From positions 1-64,000 of the forward strand of contig NZ_WARX01000020.1 of NCBI RefSeq assembly GCF_009720385.1: 64,000 bases of DNA. The letters are read 5' to 3'. This DNA comes from Catellatospora vulcania. GTDB taxonomy: Bacteria; Actinomycetota; Actinomycetes; Mycobacteriales; Micromonosporaceae. The notes under the pieces are model-generated. The model saw only the letters and a list, made by a program, of their open reading frames with translations, had not been told where the DNA came from and did no database searches. A program made the position numbers and the translations under genes. Positions 6,584 to 14,949 of this stretch are shown in pieces (the stretch's first letter is position 1; every line of letters starts with the position of its first letter).

Positions 6584-8236
6584 CTACTTCGCGTCGCCGT
6601 ACGAGTCGACCACGGCCACGGTGAGCGGGAACCGCACGGGCGAGCTGCCGAACAGCAGCTCGCCCGTCGCTTTGGCGCCGTCCTCCAGGGCCGCCACCAC
6701 GGCGTCCGCCTCGTCTGCCGGACAGTGCACGATGACCTCGTCGTGCTGGAAGAAGACCAGCTCGGCACGGGTGTCCCAGAGGCGGGCGCGCAGCGTCGCC
6801 AGCAGCGAGGCGGCCCACTCGGCGGCGGTGGCCTGGATGACGAAGTTGCGGGTGAACCGGCCCCGCGAGCGGCCCGAAGCCCCCTCGTCGGCCCAGGACG
6901 ACTCCAGCGCCGACGGCGGGCAGGTGCGGCCCAGCCAGGAGCGCACCAGGCCGCCGGTCTCCCCGGTGCGCGCGGCGGCCTCCACGTACGCCCAGGCTTT
7001 GGGGTAGCTGCCGCGCAGCGCCGCGATCGCCGGTGCGGCGGCCCCGCCGGTCTGGCCGTACATCGCGCCGAGCAGGGCCAGTTTCGCGGCCGCCCGGTCG
7101 CCCTTGAACGCCTCTGCGGCCAGCACCGCGTAGAGGTCACCGGCGGCCGCGGCGCGGGCCAGCCTGGCGTCGCCGGACACCGCGGCGAGGATGCGCGGCT
7201 CCAGCTGCCCGGCGTCGGCCACGACCAGCCGCCAACCGGCATCGGCGCGGGCCGCGCCGCGCACCGCCTTGGGGATCTGCAGCGCTCCCCCGCCCCGGGT
7301 GGCCCACCGGCCGGTGACGACCCCGCCCGGCACGTACGCGGGCCGGAAGCGCCCGTCCTGCACCCACTGCTCCCGCCAGCTCCAGCCGTGCGCGGTCCAG
7401 ATCCGGTAGAGCTCCTTGAACTCCAGCAGCACCTCGATGACCGGATGGTCGACCGCGCGCAGCACCCAGGACCGGGTGTTGGGCACGTCGATCCCGACCC
7501 GGCGCAGCGCCTTGCGCAACTCGGCGGGCGACTCGGGGTGCAGGCCGGGCGACTTCAGCAGCTCAGCGACCCGGCCCGACAGCTCGGCCAGCCGCCGCGG
7601 CGGCCCACCCACCGGGGACGGCTCGCCCAGCAGCCCGACCAGGATCTCGTCGTGCGCCGCGGCCTGCCACGGCATGCCCGTGTGCCCCATCTCGGCGGCG
7701 ATCAGCGCACTCGCCGACTCGGCCGCGATCAGCAGCCGCATCCGCGCCGGATGCTCGACGGCGGCGGTACGGGCGAGCTGGTCACGGTACACCGCGGCCA
7801 GGGCGTCCAGCGGGTCCACGCCGTCCGGTGCCGCAACCGGGGCGGGCGCGTCGCCGAACAGGGTGCCCTGCAGATCACCGGGCGGCTGGGCGGGCCGGGC
7901 GACCTGGTCGGCGGGTACCGGCGCACCGACGAGCCGGGCGTACGCCGCCGCGGCCGAGCGCGGCTCGCCGTACCGTCCGGCGCTGCCGAGCAGCAGCCCT
8001 TCGGCCAGCTCGACGTCATGGCAGCGGCGCACCCGCACCCCGGCCCCCAGCATCGGCCCGTAGACGTGCTCCGTCGACCCCCACAGCCAGCGCGGCCCGC
8101 TCGCCCGCTCCCGCTCGGTGACGGCGGCGGCCAGGTCGACCACGGTCTCGACGGGCCCTCTGGCCACGCCCGCAGCATCCAGCGACCGCAGCAGCCCACC
8201 GCCACCACCGTCCGCCAGCACCGCGATCACCGCCAC
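6584..8236 (-). CDS. Actinobacterial PolA-like DNA polymerase (annotated elsewhere as bifunctional 3'-5' exonuclease/polymerase)
   Basis: 550 residues from GTG 8236. The C-terminal half contains family A palm motifs: motif A DAGQLEPRILAAVSGD, motif B region KLALLGAMYGQTGG, and motif C FQHDEVIVH. It lacks the 5' nuclease domain of full PolA. The N-terminal ~200 residues sit where the proofreading domain should be, but I see no DxE or YxxxD exonuclease residues, so proofreading is probably lost. Known: Actinobacteria carry this shorter protein beside normal PolA; its role is likely accessory repair synthesis. It is convergent with the YdjM-like gene, 11 bp apart. Confidence 0.85.
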   Translation of the reverse strand: MAVIAVLADGGGGGLLRSLDAAGVARGPVETVVDLAAAVTERERASGPRWLWGSTEHVYGPMLGAGVRVRRCHDVELAEGLLLGSAGRYGEPRSAAAAYARLVGAPVPADQVARPAQPPGDLQGTLFGDAPAPVAAPDGVDPLDALAAVYRDQLARTAAVEHPARMRLLIAAESASALIAAEMGHTGMPWQAAAHDEILVGLLGEPSPVGGPPRRLAELSGRVAELLKSPGLHPESPAELRKALRRVGIDVPNTRSWVLRAVDHPVIEVLLEFKELYRIWTAHGWSWREQWVQDGRFRPAYVPGGVVTGRWATRGGGALQIPKAVRGAARADAGWRLVVADAGQLEPRILAAVSGDARLARAAAAGDLYAVLAAEAFKGDRAAAKLALLGAMYGQTGGAAAPAIAALRGSYPKAWAYVEAAARTGETGGLVRSWLGRTCPPSALESSWADEGASGRSRGRFTRNFVIQATAAEWAASLLATLRARLWDTRAELVFFQHDEVIVHCPADEADAVVAALEDGAKATGELLFGSSPVRFPLTVAVVDSYGDAK

Positions 8237-8275
8237 CCCGCCATTCTGCTGCCCCCTCCCGACATCCCCAGCGAA

Positions 8276-8321
8276 GGAAGGGCACCTTCACATCGCCATA
8301 CGTTGTAGAAGGCGCCCTTCC
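8276..8321. repeat. 14-bp-arm inverted repeat in a divergent intergenic region
   Basis: GGAAGGGCACCTTC (8276-8289) faces GAAGGCGCCCTTCC (8308-8321), with one mismatch and an 18-nt loop. It sits between two divergent starts (8236 and 8417), so it cannot be a simple terminator of either neighbour. Similar AAGGGC/GCCCTT hairpins are, to my recollection, common between genes of Micromonospora-like genomes. Confidence 0.7.
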
Positions 8322-8404
8322 CCACGGGCCGGCCCGTCCACTGCCCTGCCCGCTCGGTGGAGGGCGGGGGTGGGGATTCGGCCACGGGAGGCGGCGATGG
8401 CGGA

Positions 8405-8410
8405 TATATA
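8405..8410 (+). promoter_or_regulatory. -10 element positioned for a leaderless transcript
   Basis: TATATA at 8405-8410 lies six bases before the ATG at 8417. A -10 hexamer at this distance predicts transcription starting at or next to the A of the ATG. No usable Shine-Dalgarno lies at proper spacing. No convincing -35 is seen. Confidence 0.5.
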
Positions 8411-8416
8411 GGACTT

Positions 8417-9064
8417 ATGACCGCATCGGAGCCCGTGTTCGACCGGATCGGCGCGACCTACAGCGAGGCGTTCGCGGATCGGCCGGGTCAGCTCGCCGCG
8501 GGCCGGTGGCTGCTGGACCGGCTGTCCGATCGGCAGCACCCGCTGGTGCTCGACGTCGGCTGCGGCTCGGGCACGCCCACCGACCGCCAGCTCATCGACG
8601 GCGGCTGCCACGTGGTGGGCATCGACACCTCACCGGTGATGCTGGAACTGGCCCGCAACACCGTCCCCGAGGCGATCTACGTCGAGCGCGACCTGTTCGA
8701 CCTGGACGGCCTGCACCCCACCCAGCAGCGCTTCGACGCCGTGGTGGCCTTCTTCTCCCTGCTCATGCTCTCCCGCGCGGACATCGACAAGGCCCTCGAC
8801 GACATCCACCACGTCCTGGACCACACCGGCTATTTCGTCGCCGGCATGGTCGAAGGCGACACCGACCACCTGATGCGCGACTTCCTCGGCACCCGCGTCC
8901 CCCTCACCGCATACCCCCGCGAAGACCTCCGCCACCTGCTCAACCGCCACGGCTTCACGGTCGAAGACCTGGTCACCGACCTCTGGGAACCCGCCCTCCC
9001 CACCGTCGACGCCCAACCCCAAACCCACCTCTACGCCTACTGCTCCGTAGCCCGCCCCTACTGA
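8417..9064 (+). CDS. Class I SAM-dependent methyltransferase
   Basis: 215 residues. The SAM-binding motif I is LVLDVGCGSGTPTDRQL, followed by the acidic post-I strand VVGIDTSPVML and motif IV-like FDAVVAFFSLLML. The rest is a single Rossmann methyltransferase domain with no added substrate-recognition domain. The substrate is unknown; the closest general type is the small-molecule UbiE/COQ5-like group. The codon composition of the last third is very C-rich. It appears to be a monocistronic, leaderless unit closed by the large inverted repeat at 9065-9153. Confidence 0.8.
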   Translation: MTASEPVFDRIGATYSEAFADRPGQLAAGRWLLDRLSDRQHPLVLDVGCGSGTPTDRQLIDGGCHVVGIDTSPVMLELARNTVPEAIYVERDLFDLDGLHPTQQRFDAVVAFFSLLMLSRADIDKALDDIHHVLDHTGYFVAGMVEGDTDHLMRDFLGTRVPLTAYPREDLRHLLNRHGFTVEDLVTDLWEPALPTVDAQPQTHLYAYCSVARPY

Positions 9065-9153
9065 AAGATCGCGACGATCTTGCGCGAACGGTTGGGGATA
9101 CGCCCGGTAAGGGCGTGTCATCCCCACAGTCCACGCAAGATCGTCGCGATCTT
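9065..9153. terminator. Bidirectional terminator: perfect 20-bp inverted repeat with nested hairpin
   Basis: Arms at 9065-9084 and 9134-9153 are perfectly complementary over 20 bp. Inside, GGGGAT...ACGCCC (from 9094) pairs with GGGCGT...ATCCCC (to 9125) with a 3-nt bulge. It starts one base after the methyltransferase stop and serves the convergent ngcG gene as well. A short GCGGGTGGT-type 9-bp repeat fills 9155-9185. Confidence 0.8.
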
Positions 9154-9188
9154 GGCGGTGCGGGTGGTGCGGGTGGTGCGGGGTGGTG

Positions 9189-10055
9189 TTACTTGACGGC
9201 GCCGGCGGTGAGGCCGGACTGGATCTGGCGCTGGAAGATCGTGTAGACGATGATCATTGGGATGATGGCGATGCTCAGGGCGGCGAAGAGGGCGGGCCAG
9301 TCGGCCTGGTAGCCGGCGGCCGTGGAGATGTTCGCGATGCCCTGGGTCAGCAGCCACTTCTCCTGGCCCTCGGCGCCGCCGGGGAGCAGGGAGACCGGTA
9401 GGACGTACTGGTTCCACTGGCCGATGATGTTGAAGATGGTGATGCTGATCAGGCCGGGTTTGGCCATCGGCATCATCACGCGGAAGAACAGCTTGGTGTG
9501 GGAGGCGCCGTCGATCATCGCGGCTTCGGCCACCGCGTTGGGCAGCGTCTTGAAGAAGGCTGCCAGGAAGAACACGGTGAACGGGAGCGAGTAGGCGATG
9601 TACACCAGGATCAGGCCGGTGTGCGTGCCGAGCAGGCCCAGCTCCTGGACCACGATGTACAGCGGGGTGAGCGCCAGGTACACCGGGAAGGCCAGGCCGG
9701 CGATGAAGAGGAAGTAGATGAAGCGGTTGCCGATGAACTCGTAGCGGGCCAGCACGTAGGCGGCCATCGCGCCGAGCAGCATGGTGCCGAACGTCGAGAT
9801 CGACACCACGATCAGGCTGTTCAGGAAGTACGTGCCGACCTTCGCCTCGGTCCAGGCCCGGCCGAACGAGCCGAAGTCCCAGTGGCTCGGCAGCGCGAAC
9901 GGGTTGCCGATGAAGATCTCGGTGTTGTTCTTGAACGCCGCCAGGAACGTGAAGATCAGCGGGTAGATGATCAGGATGGCCCAGACGGCCAGCGCGACGT
10001 GGGAGAGCTTGTTCAGGACGCCGGCGCTGCTGCGCTTCTCAGACTTGTTTGCCAC
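9189..10055 (-). CDS. ngcG: GlcNAc/chitobiose ABC transporter permease NgcG-like
   Basis: 288 residues, six hydrophobic segments. The EAA loop signature is AVAEAAMIDGASHTKLFFRVMMPMAKPG. It ends in the conserved ...RQIQSGLTAGAVK tail typical of the NgcG branch of MalG-type permeases. It is third in the ngcE-ngcF-ngcG order (minus strand), 12 bp after ngcF. Known: NgcEFG of Streptomyces olivaceoviridis imports N-acetylglucosamine and N,N'-diacetylchitobiose. No ATPase is encoded here, so the shared ATPase MsiK, elsewhere in the genome, is presumably used. Confidence 0.88.
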   Translation of the reverse strand: MANKSEKRSSAGVLNKLSHVALAVWAILIIYPLIFTFLAAFKNNTEIFIGNPFALPSHWDFGSFGRAWTEAKVGTYFLNSLIVVSISTFGTMLLGAMAAYVLARYEFIGNRFIYFLFIAGLAFPVYLALTPLYIVVQELGLLGTHTGLILVYIAYSLPFTVFFLAAFFKTLPNAVAEAAMIDGASHTKLFFRVMMPMAKPGLISITIFNIIGQWNQYVLPVSLLPGGAEGQEKWLLTQGIANISTAAGYQADWPALFAALSIAIIPMIIVYTIFQRQIQSGLTAGAVK

Positions 10056-10067
10056 GACAGACCCCGC

Positions 10068-10973
10068 TCAGTGCTCGACCGCGTTGCGCTTGCCGCCACG
10101 CAGGGACAGCACCGCGAAGATGATGGTGAAGACGGCCAGCGCCACGCCGAGCGCCGACGCGTAGCCGTAGTCCGACTCCCGGATGCCGGACTTGTAGATC
10201 TGCACCGGCAGCACGGTGGTGGCCCCGTCGGGGCCGCCCTCGTCGATGGAGAGCACCATCACCAGCGCGAAGGCGTCCATGGCCAGGATGCCCAGGTACA
10301 CCCAGGCGACCTTGACGGTCTCCATGAGCAGCGGGATGGTGACCCGGAAGAAGATGGTGACCCGGCTGGCGCCGTCCATCACGGCCGCCTCGTAGATCTC
10401 GGCCGGGATGCTCGACATGCCCGCGGCGAACAGCACCACGTAGAAGCCGACCGCCTGCCAGACCAGCACGCCGAGGATGGACCACAGCCCGTACTCGGCC
10501 ATGAACGGCACCGCGTCGATTCCGAACAGTCCGAGGAAGCGGTTGAGGACGCCGCTGCCGTCGGGGGCGTAGACCCGGCCGAAGATGACGCCGACGATGA
10601 CGACGGCCAGGACCTGGGGGAGGAAGAACACCACGCGGTAGAACTTCGACCCCCAGACCCCGGTCATCATGCCGCCGCGGGTGCCCCCGCCCATGTTCAA
10701 CAGGAACGCGAAGAACAGGGCGAGGGCGATCGTGATCACCGGCAAGGTGACCAGCAGGAAGACGTGGTGCTTCGCCGCCAGCCATACCTTGTCGTCGTCC
10801 AGGAGCTTGGAGAAGTTCTCCAGGCCGACGAAATCGAAATTCGGGGACAGGCCGCTCCAGTTCGTCATGGACACCTGGACCGCCGCGGCGATCGGGCGCA
10901 GGACGAACATGCCGTAAAGGGCAAGTGGGGCGATCAGGAACCCGATGACGAACGGGTATTTACCTTGCCGCAT
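10068..10973 (-). CDS. ngcF: GlcNAc/chitobiose ABC transporter permease NgcF-like
   Basis: 301 residues from ATG 10973; a TTG two codons upstream (10979) is less likely. MalF-type permease with six hydrophobic segments and the EAA loop EIYEAAVMDGASRVTIFFRVTIPLL. It begins MRQGKYPFVIGFLIAPLALYG, the hallmark N-terminus shared with the second copy at 19707-20618. The two permeases should form a heterodimer receiving sugar from NgcE. Confidence 0.88.
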   Translation of the reverse strand: MRQGKYPFVIGFLIAPLALYGMFVLRPIAAAVQVSMTNWSGLSPNFDFVGLENFSKLLDDDKVWLAAKHHVFLLVTLPVITIALALFFAFLLNMGGGTRGGMMTGVWGSKFYRVVFFLPQVLAVVIVGVIFGRVYAPDGSGVLNRFLGLFGIDAVPFMAEYGLWSILGVLVWQAVGFYVVLFAAGMSSIPAEIYEAAVMDGASRVTIFFRVTIPLLMETVKVAWVYLGILAMDAFALVMVLSIDEGGPDGATTVLPVQIYKSGIRESDYGYASALGVALAVFTIIFAVLSLRGGKRNAVEH

Positions 10974-11000
10974 GATCAACTACTCCGGCTTCGGGGGGAT

Positions 11001-12422
11001 TTAGCGGGAGAACTTCTTCTCGGTCTTGTCAGCCGCAGCCTGCATACGGGAGCAGAACTTGTCGGCGTTGCCACCCTGGAACATCAGCTCGTTGGTGGCG
11101 GCGCGGCACTCGTCGTCCAGGTTCTTGTACCAGGCGTCCCAGCGGAAGCTGAAGTTGGCCGCACCGGCCGCGGTCAGCGCCGCGTTGGCCGAGGTCAGAC
11201 CGGGCGAGAGGGTCAGGCCCTCGGCCGCGCCGGTGACGACGGTCAGCGACTTGGTGAGCTCGGTGAAGCCCTTCGCGCCGGCCTTGGACAGCATGTGGCG
11301 CAGGTACTCCTTGCCACCCTGGACGTTGCCGCCCTTGCTGGCGACGAAGTACATCTCGCCCGCGGCGGCGTAGAGGCCCGTGGCCGGGAGCTTGTCCGAC
11401 GCGGTCGCGCCGGGGATCGCGGCGACCTGGTAGTCGAAGCCGGCCGGGGTGTCCTTGGACTGCTCGTTCTCCAGCCAGGAACCCGACGGGTAGAAGCCCA
11501 CCTTGTACTGGTTCTGCAGCAGCTGCACCTCGGTGTGCTTGAGACCCAGGTGCGCCTTGTCGCCGTACTTGGCGCCGATCTCGCCCCACAGCGTGGCGGC
11601 CTGCTTGACGGCGTCGGACTTCCACGCGTTCGGCTCGAGGTTGTCGATCGCCTTGAGCACGTCCGCGCCACCGATCTTGGCGGCGGTGGTCAGGATGACC
11701 AGGTACTGGTAGTAGGCCGCGTTGGCGCCCGCGTACGAGTACGGGGTGATGCCCTTGGCCTTCATCTTGTCCAGCAGCGCGGTGAAGTCCGCCCAGGTGG
11801 TCGGCGCGGCCCAGCCGTTGTCCTTGAACAGCTTGCCGGAGTACCACAGGCCGAACACGGTGTAGGCGTAGTTCAGCACGTACGGCTTGCCGTTGAAGGT
11901 GCCCTGCTCGATGGTGCCCGGGATCAGGGTCTCACCGACGGTCTTGCCGGCGATGTCCAGCGACGGCGCGGCGAACAGGTCGCTCAGGTCGGCGACCTGC
12001 TGCGCCTCGACGAGCTTGCCCTGGTCCATCAGCTTCGAGCCGGCGTTGTTGACCATGTCCGGCGGGGTGTTGCTGGCGAACCGCGGCTGCAGGGTGGTCG
12101 AGACCTCCTGCGTCGAGGAGAACTTCACCTTGGACTTCGGGAACTTCTTCTCGTACGACGGAATGTGCACGTCGGTGGCGTACTTGGTGCCCAGACCGCC
12201 ATCGAAGATCACAACCTCGACCGGGGTCTCGACGGAGACACCCAGCGGGTTCTCCGCGGTGACCTGGCCGGTCGCCGAGGTGGAGGGCTCGTCGGTGCCG
12301 CCGCCGACACAGGCGGAGAGCAGGCCGGCGGCGGGGGTGGCCAGCAGGCCGACTGCCGCGGTCCGGCGCAGCACGCTGCGACGGCTCAGGGCCGACGGGC
12401 TGTCGGTGTGGTTGGACATCAT
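11001..12422 (-). CDS. ngcE: GlcNAc/diacetylchitobiose-binding lipoprotein NgcE-like
   Basis: 473 residues. Two ATGs in tandem (12422, 12419) follow GAGGAG; the second has the better spacing. The N-terminus SRRSVLRRTAAVGLLATPA with LLSAC lipobox is a twin-arginine lipoprotein signal. The mature part is an extracytoplasmic solute-binding protein family 1 fold (FDGGLGTKYATDVHIPSYEKKFP at its start). Its stop is 28 bp from ngcF. It is 48% or so similar by eye to the paralogue at 20699-22129 in key blocks (NPLGV, TPPD, SGSWLENEQ), although no alignment was computed. Confidence 0.88.
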   Translation of the reverse strand: MMSNHTDSPSALSRRSVLRRTAAVGLLATPAAGLLSACVGGGTDEPSTSATGQVTAENPLGVSVETPVEVVIFDGGLGTKYATDVHIPSYEKKFPKSKVKFSSTQEVSTTLQPRFASNTPPDMVNNAGSKLMDQGKLVEAQQVADLSDLFAAPSLDIAGKTVGETLIPGTIEQGTFNGKPYVLNYAYTVFGLWYSGKLFKDNGWAAPTTWADFTALLDKMKAKGITPYSYAGANAAYYQYLVILTTAAKIGGADVLKAIDNLEPNAWKSDAVKQAATLWGEIGAKYGDKAHLGLKHTEVQLLQNQYKVGFYPSGSWLENEQSKDTPAGFDYQVAAIPGATASDKLPATGLYAAAGEMYFVASKGGNVQGGKEYLRHMLSKAGAKGFTELTKSLTVVTGAAEGLTLSPGLTSANAALTAAGAANFSFRWDAWYKNLDDECRAATNELMFQGGNADKFCSRMQAAADKTEKKFSR

Positions 12423-12641
12423 TGTCTCCTCAGATTCGGGTTGCTGAGACAGCTACTCGAGGGTGTGGTGAGGCGGTGCCTGTGGCAGTCACGGTCACGG
12501 GCAAGCCCGCGGCCGCGGCGGACCCGGCCGCACCGGGAATCAGTGCGGCACCACACCGGGCGTCGTTGCCCGATGTGGTGTCGGCCCAGTGCTCGATCGG
12601 GTCGAGCACGGTCATCGGCAGCACGGCGCAGGCGGGGGCGG
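12423..12641. other. 219-bp gap between rpiR and ngcE; possible 71-codon ORF, otherwise nothing clear
   Basis: A minus-strand frame starts with a GTG (12645) overlapping the rpiR stop and runs 71 codons to 12430, ending seven bases before ngcE. The GTGA overlap is tempting, but the product (MTAPACAVLPMTVLDPIEHW...) has no recognisable feature and the composition is unremarkable. I leave it as a weak possibility. If untranslated, the gap should hold the ngcE promoter or be an operon-internal spacer. Confidence 0.25.
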
Positions 12642-13616
12642 TCACAGCTCGCCCTCCTTGCTCTGGCCGTTGCTGAAACGGTGCGCGTCCACCGCGCGGG
12701 CGGTGCGCTGGAACGCGGCATGGGAGCGGTCGTGGGTGCGCTGGGCCACCGCGATGTAGAGCAGGTCGAGCACGACCAGCTGCGGGTGGCGCGCCGACAG
12801 CGCGTCAGGGCGGAACGAGGTGGCCTGGCTCGCCGTGAGCAGCACGATGTCGGCCAGTTCGGCCAGCGGCGAACGCGGGAAGCCGGTCAGCGCGATCGTG
12901 ACCGCGCCGTGCGAACCCGCCTCGGCCAGCATCTCCACCGTCTCGCGGGTCTGCCCGGTGTGCGAGATGCCCAGCGCCACGTCGCCGGTGCGCAGCAGGG
13001 CCGCACTGGCCAGGCCGTTGTGCACATCGGGCCAGGTCCACGCGGCGATGCCGATGCGGTGCAGCGAGAACTGCATCTCGGCGCCGACCAGCGCGGAGCC
13101 GGAGGCGCCGTAGATGTCCACCCGGTTGGCCGAGGAGATCGCGGCCGCGGCCCGCTCGACCTCGGCGAGGTCGAGCATCGCGGCGGTGTCGCGCATGGCC
13201 TGGGTGTCGGCCGCCATGATCTGCGCGAGTACGCGCTCCAGCGGGTCGCCCGGCTCGATGGCCCGGCCGATGTCCTCGGCCCAGCCCGCGGAGCGGGCCG
13301 CGCGACCGGTCTCCCCAGCGATGGCCAGGCGCAGATCGGCGTATCCCTCGAAGCCCAGCGCGCGGCAGAAGCGGGTGATCGAGGCGGGCGAGGTGCCGGA
13401 GCGCTCGGCCAGCTCGACGATGGTGGCGCGGGCCGCGCCCGCGGGGTCGGTCAGCACCTGCTCGGCGACGCGCTGCAGGGCGCCGGTGAACTCGGGCAGC
13501 TGTCCGCGTACCCGCACCAGCACGCTGTCCGGCCGGTCCAGGCCGCTGAGCCGGGCGTGCGGGATCTCCAGCGGGGCGGACTGCACCGCCGCGACCGGTT
13601 CCACGCGCTCCACCAC
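12642..13616 (-). CDS. RpiR/MurR-family transcriptional regulator (HTH + SIS)
   Basis: 324 residues from the first of two GTGs, six bases after AGGAG. The N-terminal RpiR helix-turn-helix is ATIVELAERSGTSPASITRFCRALGF; the C-terminal SIS sugar-phosphate isomerase fold is at about 165-290 (NRVDIYGASGSALVGAEM and GDVALGISHTGQTRETVEML). SIS domains in this family bind phosphosugars. Placed between ngcEFG and the divergent GlcNAc kinase, the natural effector would be GlcNAc-6-phosphate. Palindromes at 13643-13731 upstream are candidate operators. Most GlcNAc control in Streptomyces is by GntR-type DasR, so an RpiR regulator here is a different solution. Confidence 0.88.
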   Translation of the reverse strand: MVERVEPVAAVQSAPLEIPHARLSGLDRPDSVLVRVRGQLPEFTGALQRVAEQVLTDPAGAARATIVELAERSGTSPASITRFCRALGFEGYADLRLAIAGETGRAARSAGWAEDIGRAIEPGDPLERVLAQIMAADTQAMRDTAAMLDLAEVERAAAAISSANRVDIYGASGSALVGAEMQFSLHRIGIAAWTWPDVHNGLASAALLRTGDVALGISHTGQTRETVEMLAEAGSHGAVTIALTGFPRSPLAELADIVLLTASQATSFRPDALSARHPQLVVLDLLYIAVAQRTHDRSHAAFQRTARAVDAHRFSNGQSKEGEL

Positions 13617-13642
13617 TGACTGCTCCTACTGACCGGGTACCG

Positions 13643-13671
13643 AACAGTTAACCGAAAGGAAGTTAACTGTT
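13643..13671. promoter_or_regulatory. 10-bp-arm inverted repeat upstream of rpiR
   Basis: AACAGTTAAC (13643-13652) and GTTAACTGTT (13662-13671) are perfectly complementary around a 9-bp spacer. It lies 27-55 bp before the rpiR start in the divergent promoter region. It is unusually AT-rich for this genome. A plausible autoregulatory site or second-regulator site. Confidence 0.6.
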
Positions 13672-13674
13672 AGT

Positions 13675-13731
13675 GGTAAAACTTCTTACTGACGACCCCC
13701 TCTTGTCAAGTGCACGGGCAAACTTTTCAAA
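13675..13731. promoter_or_regulatory. Two RpiR-operator-like motifs 41 bp apart, with overlapping promoters
   Basis: GGTAAAACTTCTTACT (13675-13690) and GGGCAAACTTTTCAAA (13716-13731) share the core AAACTTYTYA and are separated by 41 bp, close to four helical turns. A related perfect palindrome GGTGAAAGTTTTCACC stands upstream of the second ngcE. A minus-strand -35 TTGACA (13709-13704) for rpiR and a plus-strand TTGTCA (13703-13708) for the kinase lie between them, so binding here would affect both directions. Inferred from motif similarity only. Confidence 0.55.
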
Positions 13732-13842
13732 GCTGTTACCTGGCGATGCTGCCCGGCCCTTGCTCCCGGCGGCCACTCCGGGCAGCATGAATGCCGCATA
13801 GGCCACACCAGCGCTGACCGTTTGGACGAGGTAAGAGGTGAC

Positions 13843-14820
13843 ATGTCGGACAAGCTGGTACTAGGGCTGGACGTCGGTGGGACGAGCACCCGGGCCGTGC
13901 TGGCCACGCCGGACGGGCAGCGGCTCGGGGCCGGGCGGGCCGGTGGCGGCAACCCCACCACCCACGGCGCCGCCGCGCTGGCCGAGCTGACCGGGGCGAT
14001 CCGCGGCGCGCTGGGCGGCACCGCGCCCGAGTCCGTCGCCGGGGCGGTGCTCGGCATGGCCGGGTTCACCCGGCTCGGGGCCGACCCCGCCCTGCGTGCC
14101 GCCTTCGACCAGGCCTGGGCCGGCCTCGGCCTGCGCTGCGAACCGCAACTGGTCAGCGACGTGCTGGCGGCGTACGCCGCGGGCACCCCCGACCCCGACG
14201 GCACCGTGATCGTGGCCGGCACCGGCGCGATCGCCGCCCGGGTCCGCGGCCACCGGCTCGACCACGTCGCCGACGGCCACGGCTGGCTGCTCGGCGACCT
14301 CGGCTCCGGCTACTGGCTCGGCCGCGAGGCGGTCCGCAGCGCCCTGCGCGACCTGGACAAGGAGCGAGCACCCGGCGCGCTGGCCGCGGGCGTGCTGACC
14401 GAACTGCTCGGCACCGACACCGTCGCGCCCCGCCGCCGCGACACCGCCGCCGCGCTCGTCCAGGCCGTCGTCGCGGAGTCCCCGATCGCCATGGCCCGGC
14501 TCGCGCCGCTGGTGCTGCGCCACTACGACGCCGGCGACCCGGCCGCCGTTGACGTCGTACGCCGCGGCGCCGCGCACCTGGCCGACACCGTCGCCATGGT
14601 GCGCGCCCCCGGTGAGACCACCGTCCTGGTCCGCGGCGGCGGCCTGCTCACCAACGACACCCCGCTGGCCACCGAACTGGCCGCCGCGATCTCGGTGAGC
14701 TGGCCCGCCACCACGCCGCGCCCGGCCGGCGACGCCGCCGCCGCGGCCGCCTGGTTAGCCGCCCTACCCACCGCCCCCGACCCCCGCACCCTGCACACCC
14801 GCCTGCTGACCCCCGCCTGA
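13843..14820 (+). CDS. nagK: N-acetylglucosamine kinase, BadF/BadG/BcrA/BcrD ATPase family
   Basis: 325 residues from ATG 13843 after AAGAGGTG; an upstream in-frame start at 13822 is less supported. ASKHA-fold motifs: phosphate-1 VLGLDVGGTSTRAVLA, phosphate-2 region DGTVIVAGTGAIAARV, then ADGHGWLLGDLGSGYWLGREAVRSAL, characteristic of eukaryote-like GlcNAc kinases. Divergent from rpiR and next to ngcEFG, it should phosphorylate imported GlcNAc to GlcNAc-6-phosphate. No nagA or nagB gene is present in the window. Confidence 0.85.
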   Translation: MSDKLVLGLDVGGTSTRAVLATPDGQRLGAGRAGGGNPTTHGAAALAELTGAIRGALGGTAPESVAGAVLGMAGFTRLGADPALRAAFDQAWAGLGLRCEPQLVSDVLAAYAAGTPDPDGTVIVAGTGAIAARVRGHRLDHVADGHGWLLGDLGSGYWLGREAVRSALRDLDKERAPGALAAGVLTELLGTDTVAPRRRDTAAALVQAVVAESPIAMARLAPLVLRHYDAGDPAAVDVVRRGAAHLADTVAMVRAPGETTVLVRGGGLLTNDTPLATELAAAISVSWPATTPRPAGDAAAAAAWLAALPTAPDPRTLHTRLLTPA

Positions 14821-14949
14821 TCCACCCGCCCGGACGGGGGACGCGCAGCGGCGCGGACGTGGGACGGTGCGGGGCTGGCGGGGTGCGGGCAGGTGCGCCC
14901 GGTAACCTGCTCCGGTGCAGGTCTGCCAGTTCCCTCCAGAGGCGTCGCG

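Noticed and set aside
12430..12645. 71-codon ORF starting on the rpiR stop
   Set aside because: Apart from a GTGA overlap there is no support; kept only as a note in the gap entry.
9498..13619. Plus-strand open frame of 1,373 codons across the ngc/rpiR locus
   Set aside because: It is the antisense shadow of four well-supported minus-strand genes with clear family motifs; its Gln/His/Arg/Gly-rich product is typical of a shadow frame in high-GC DNA.
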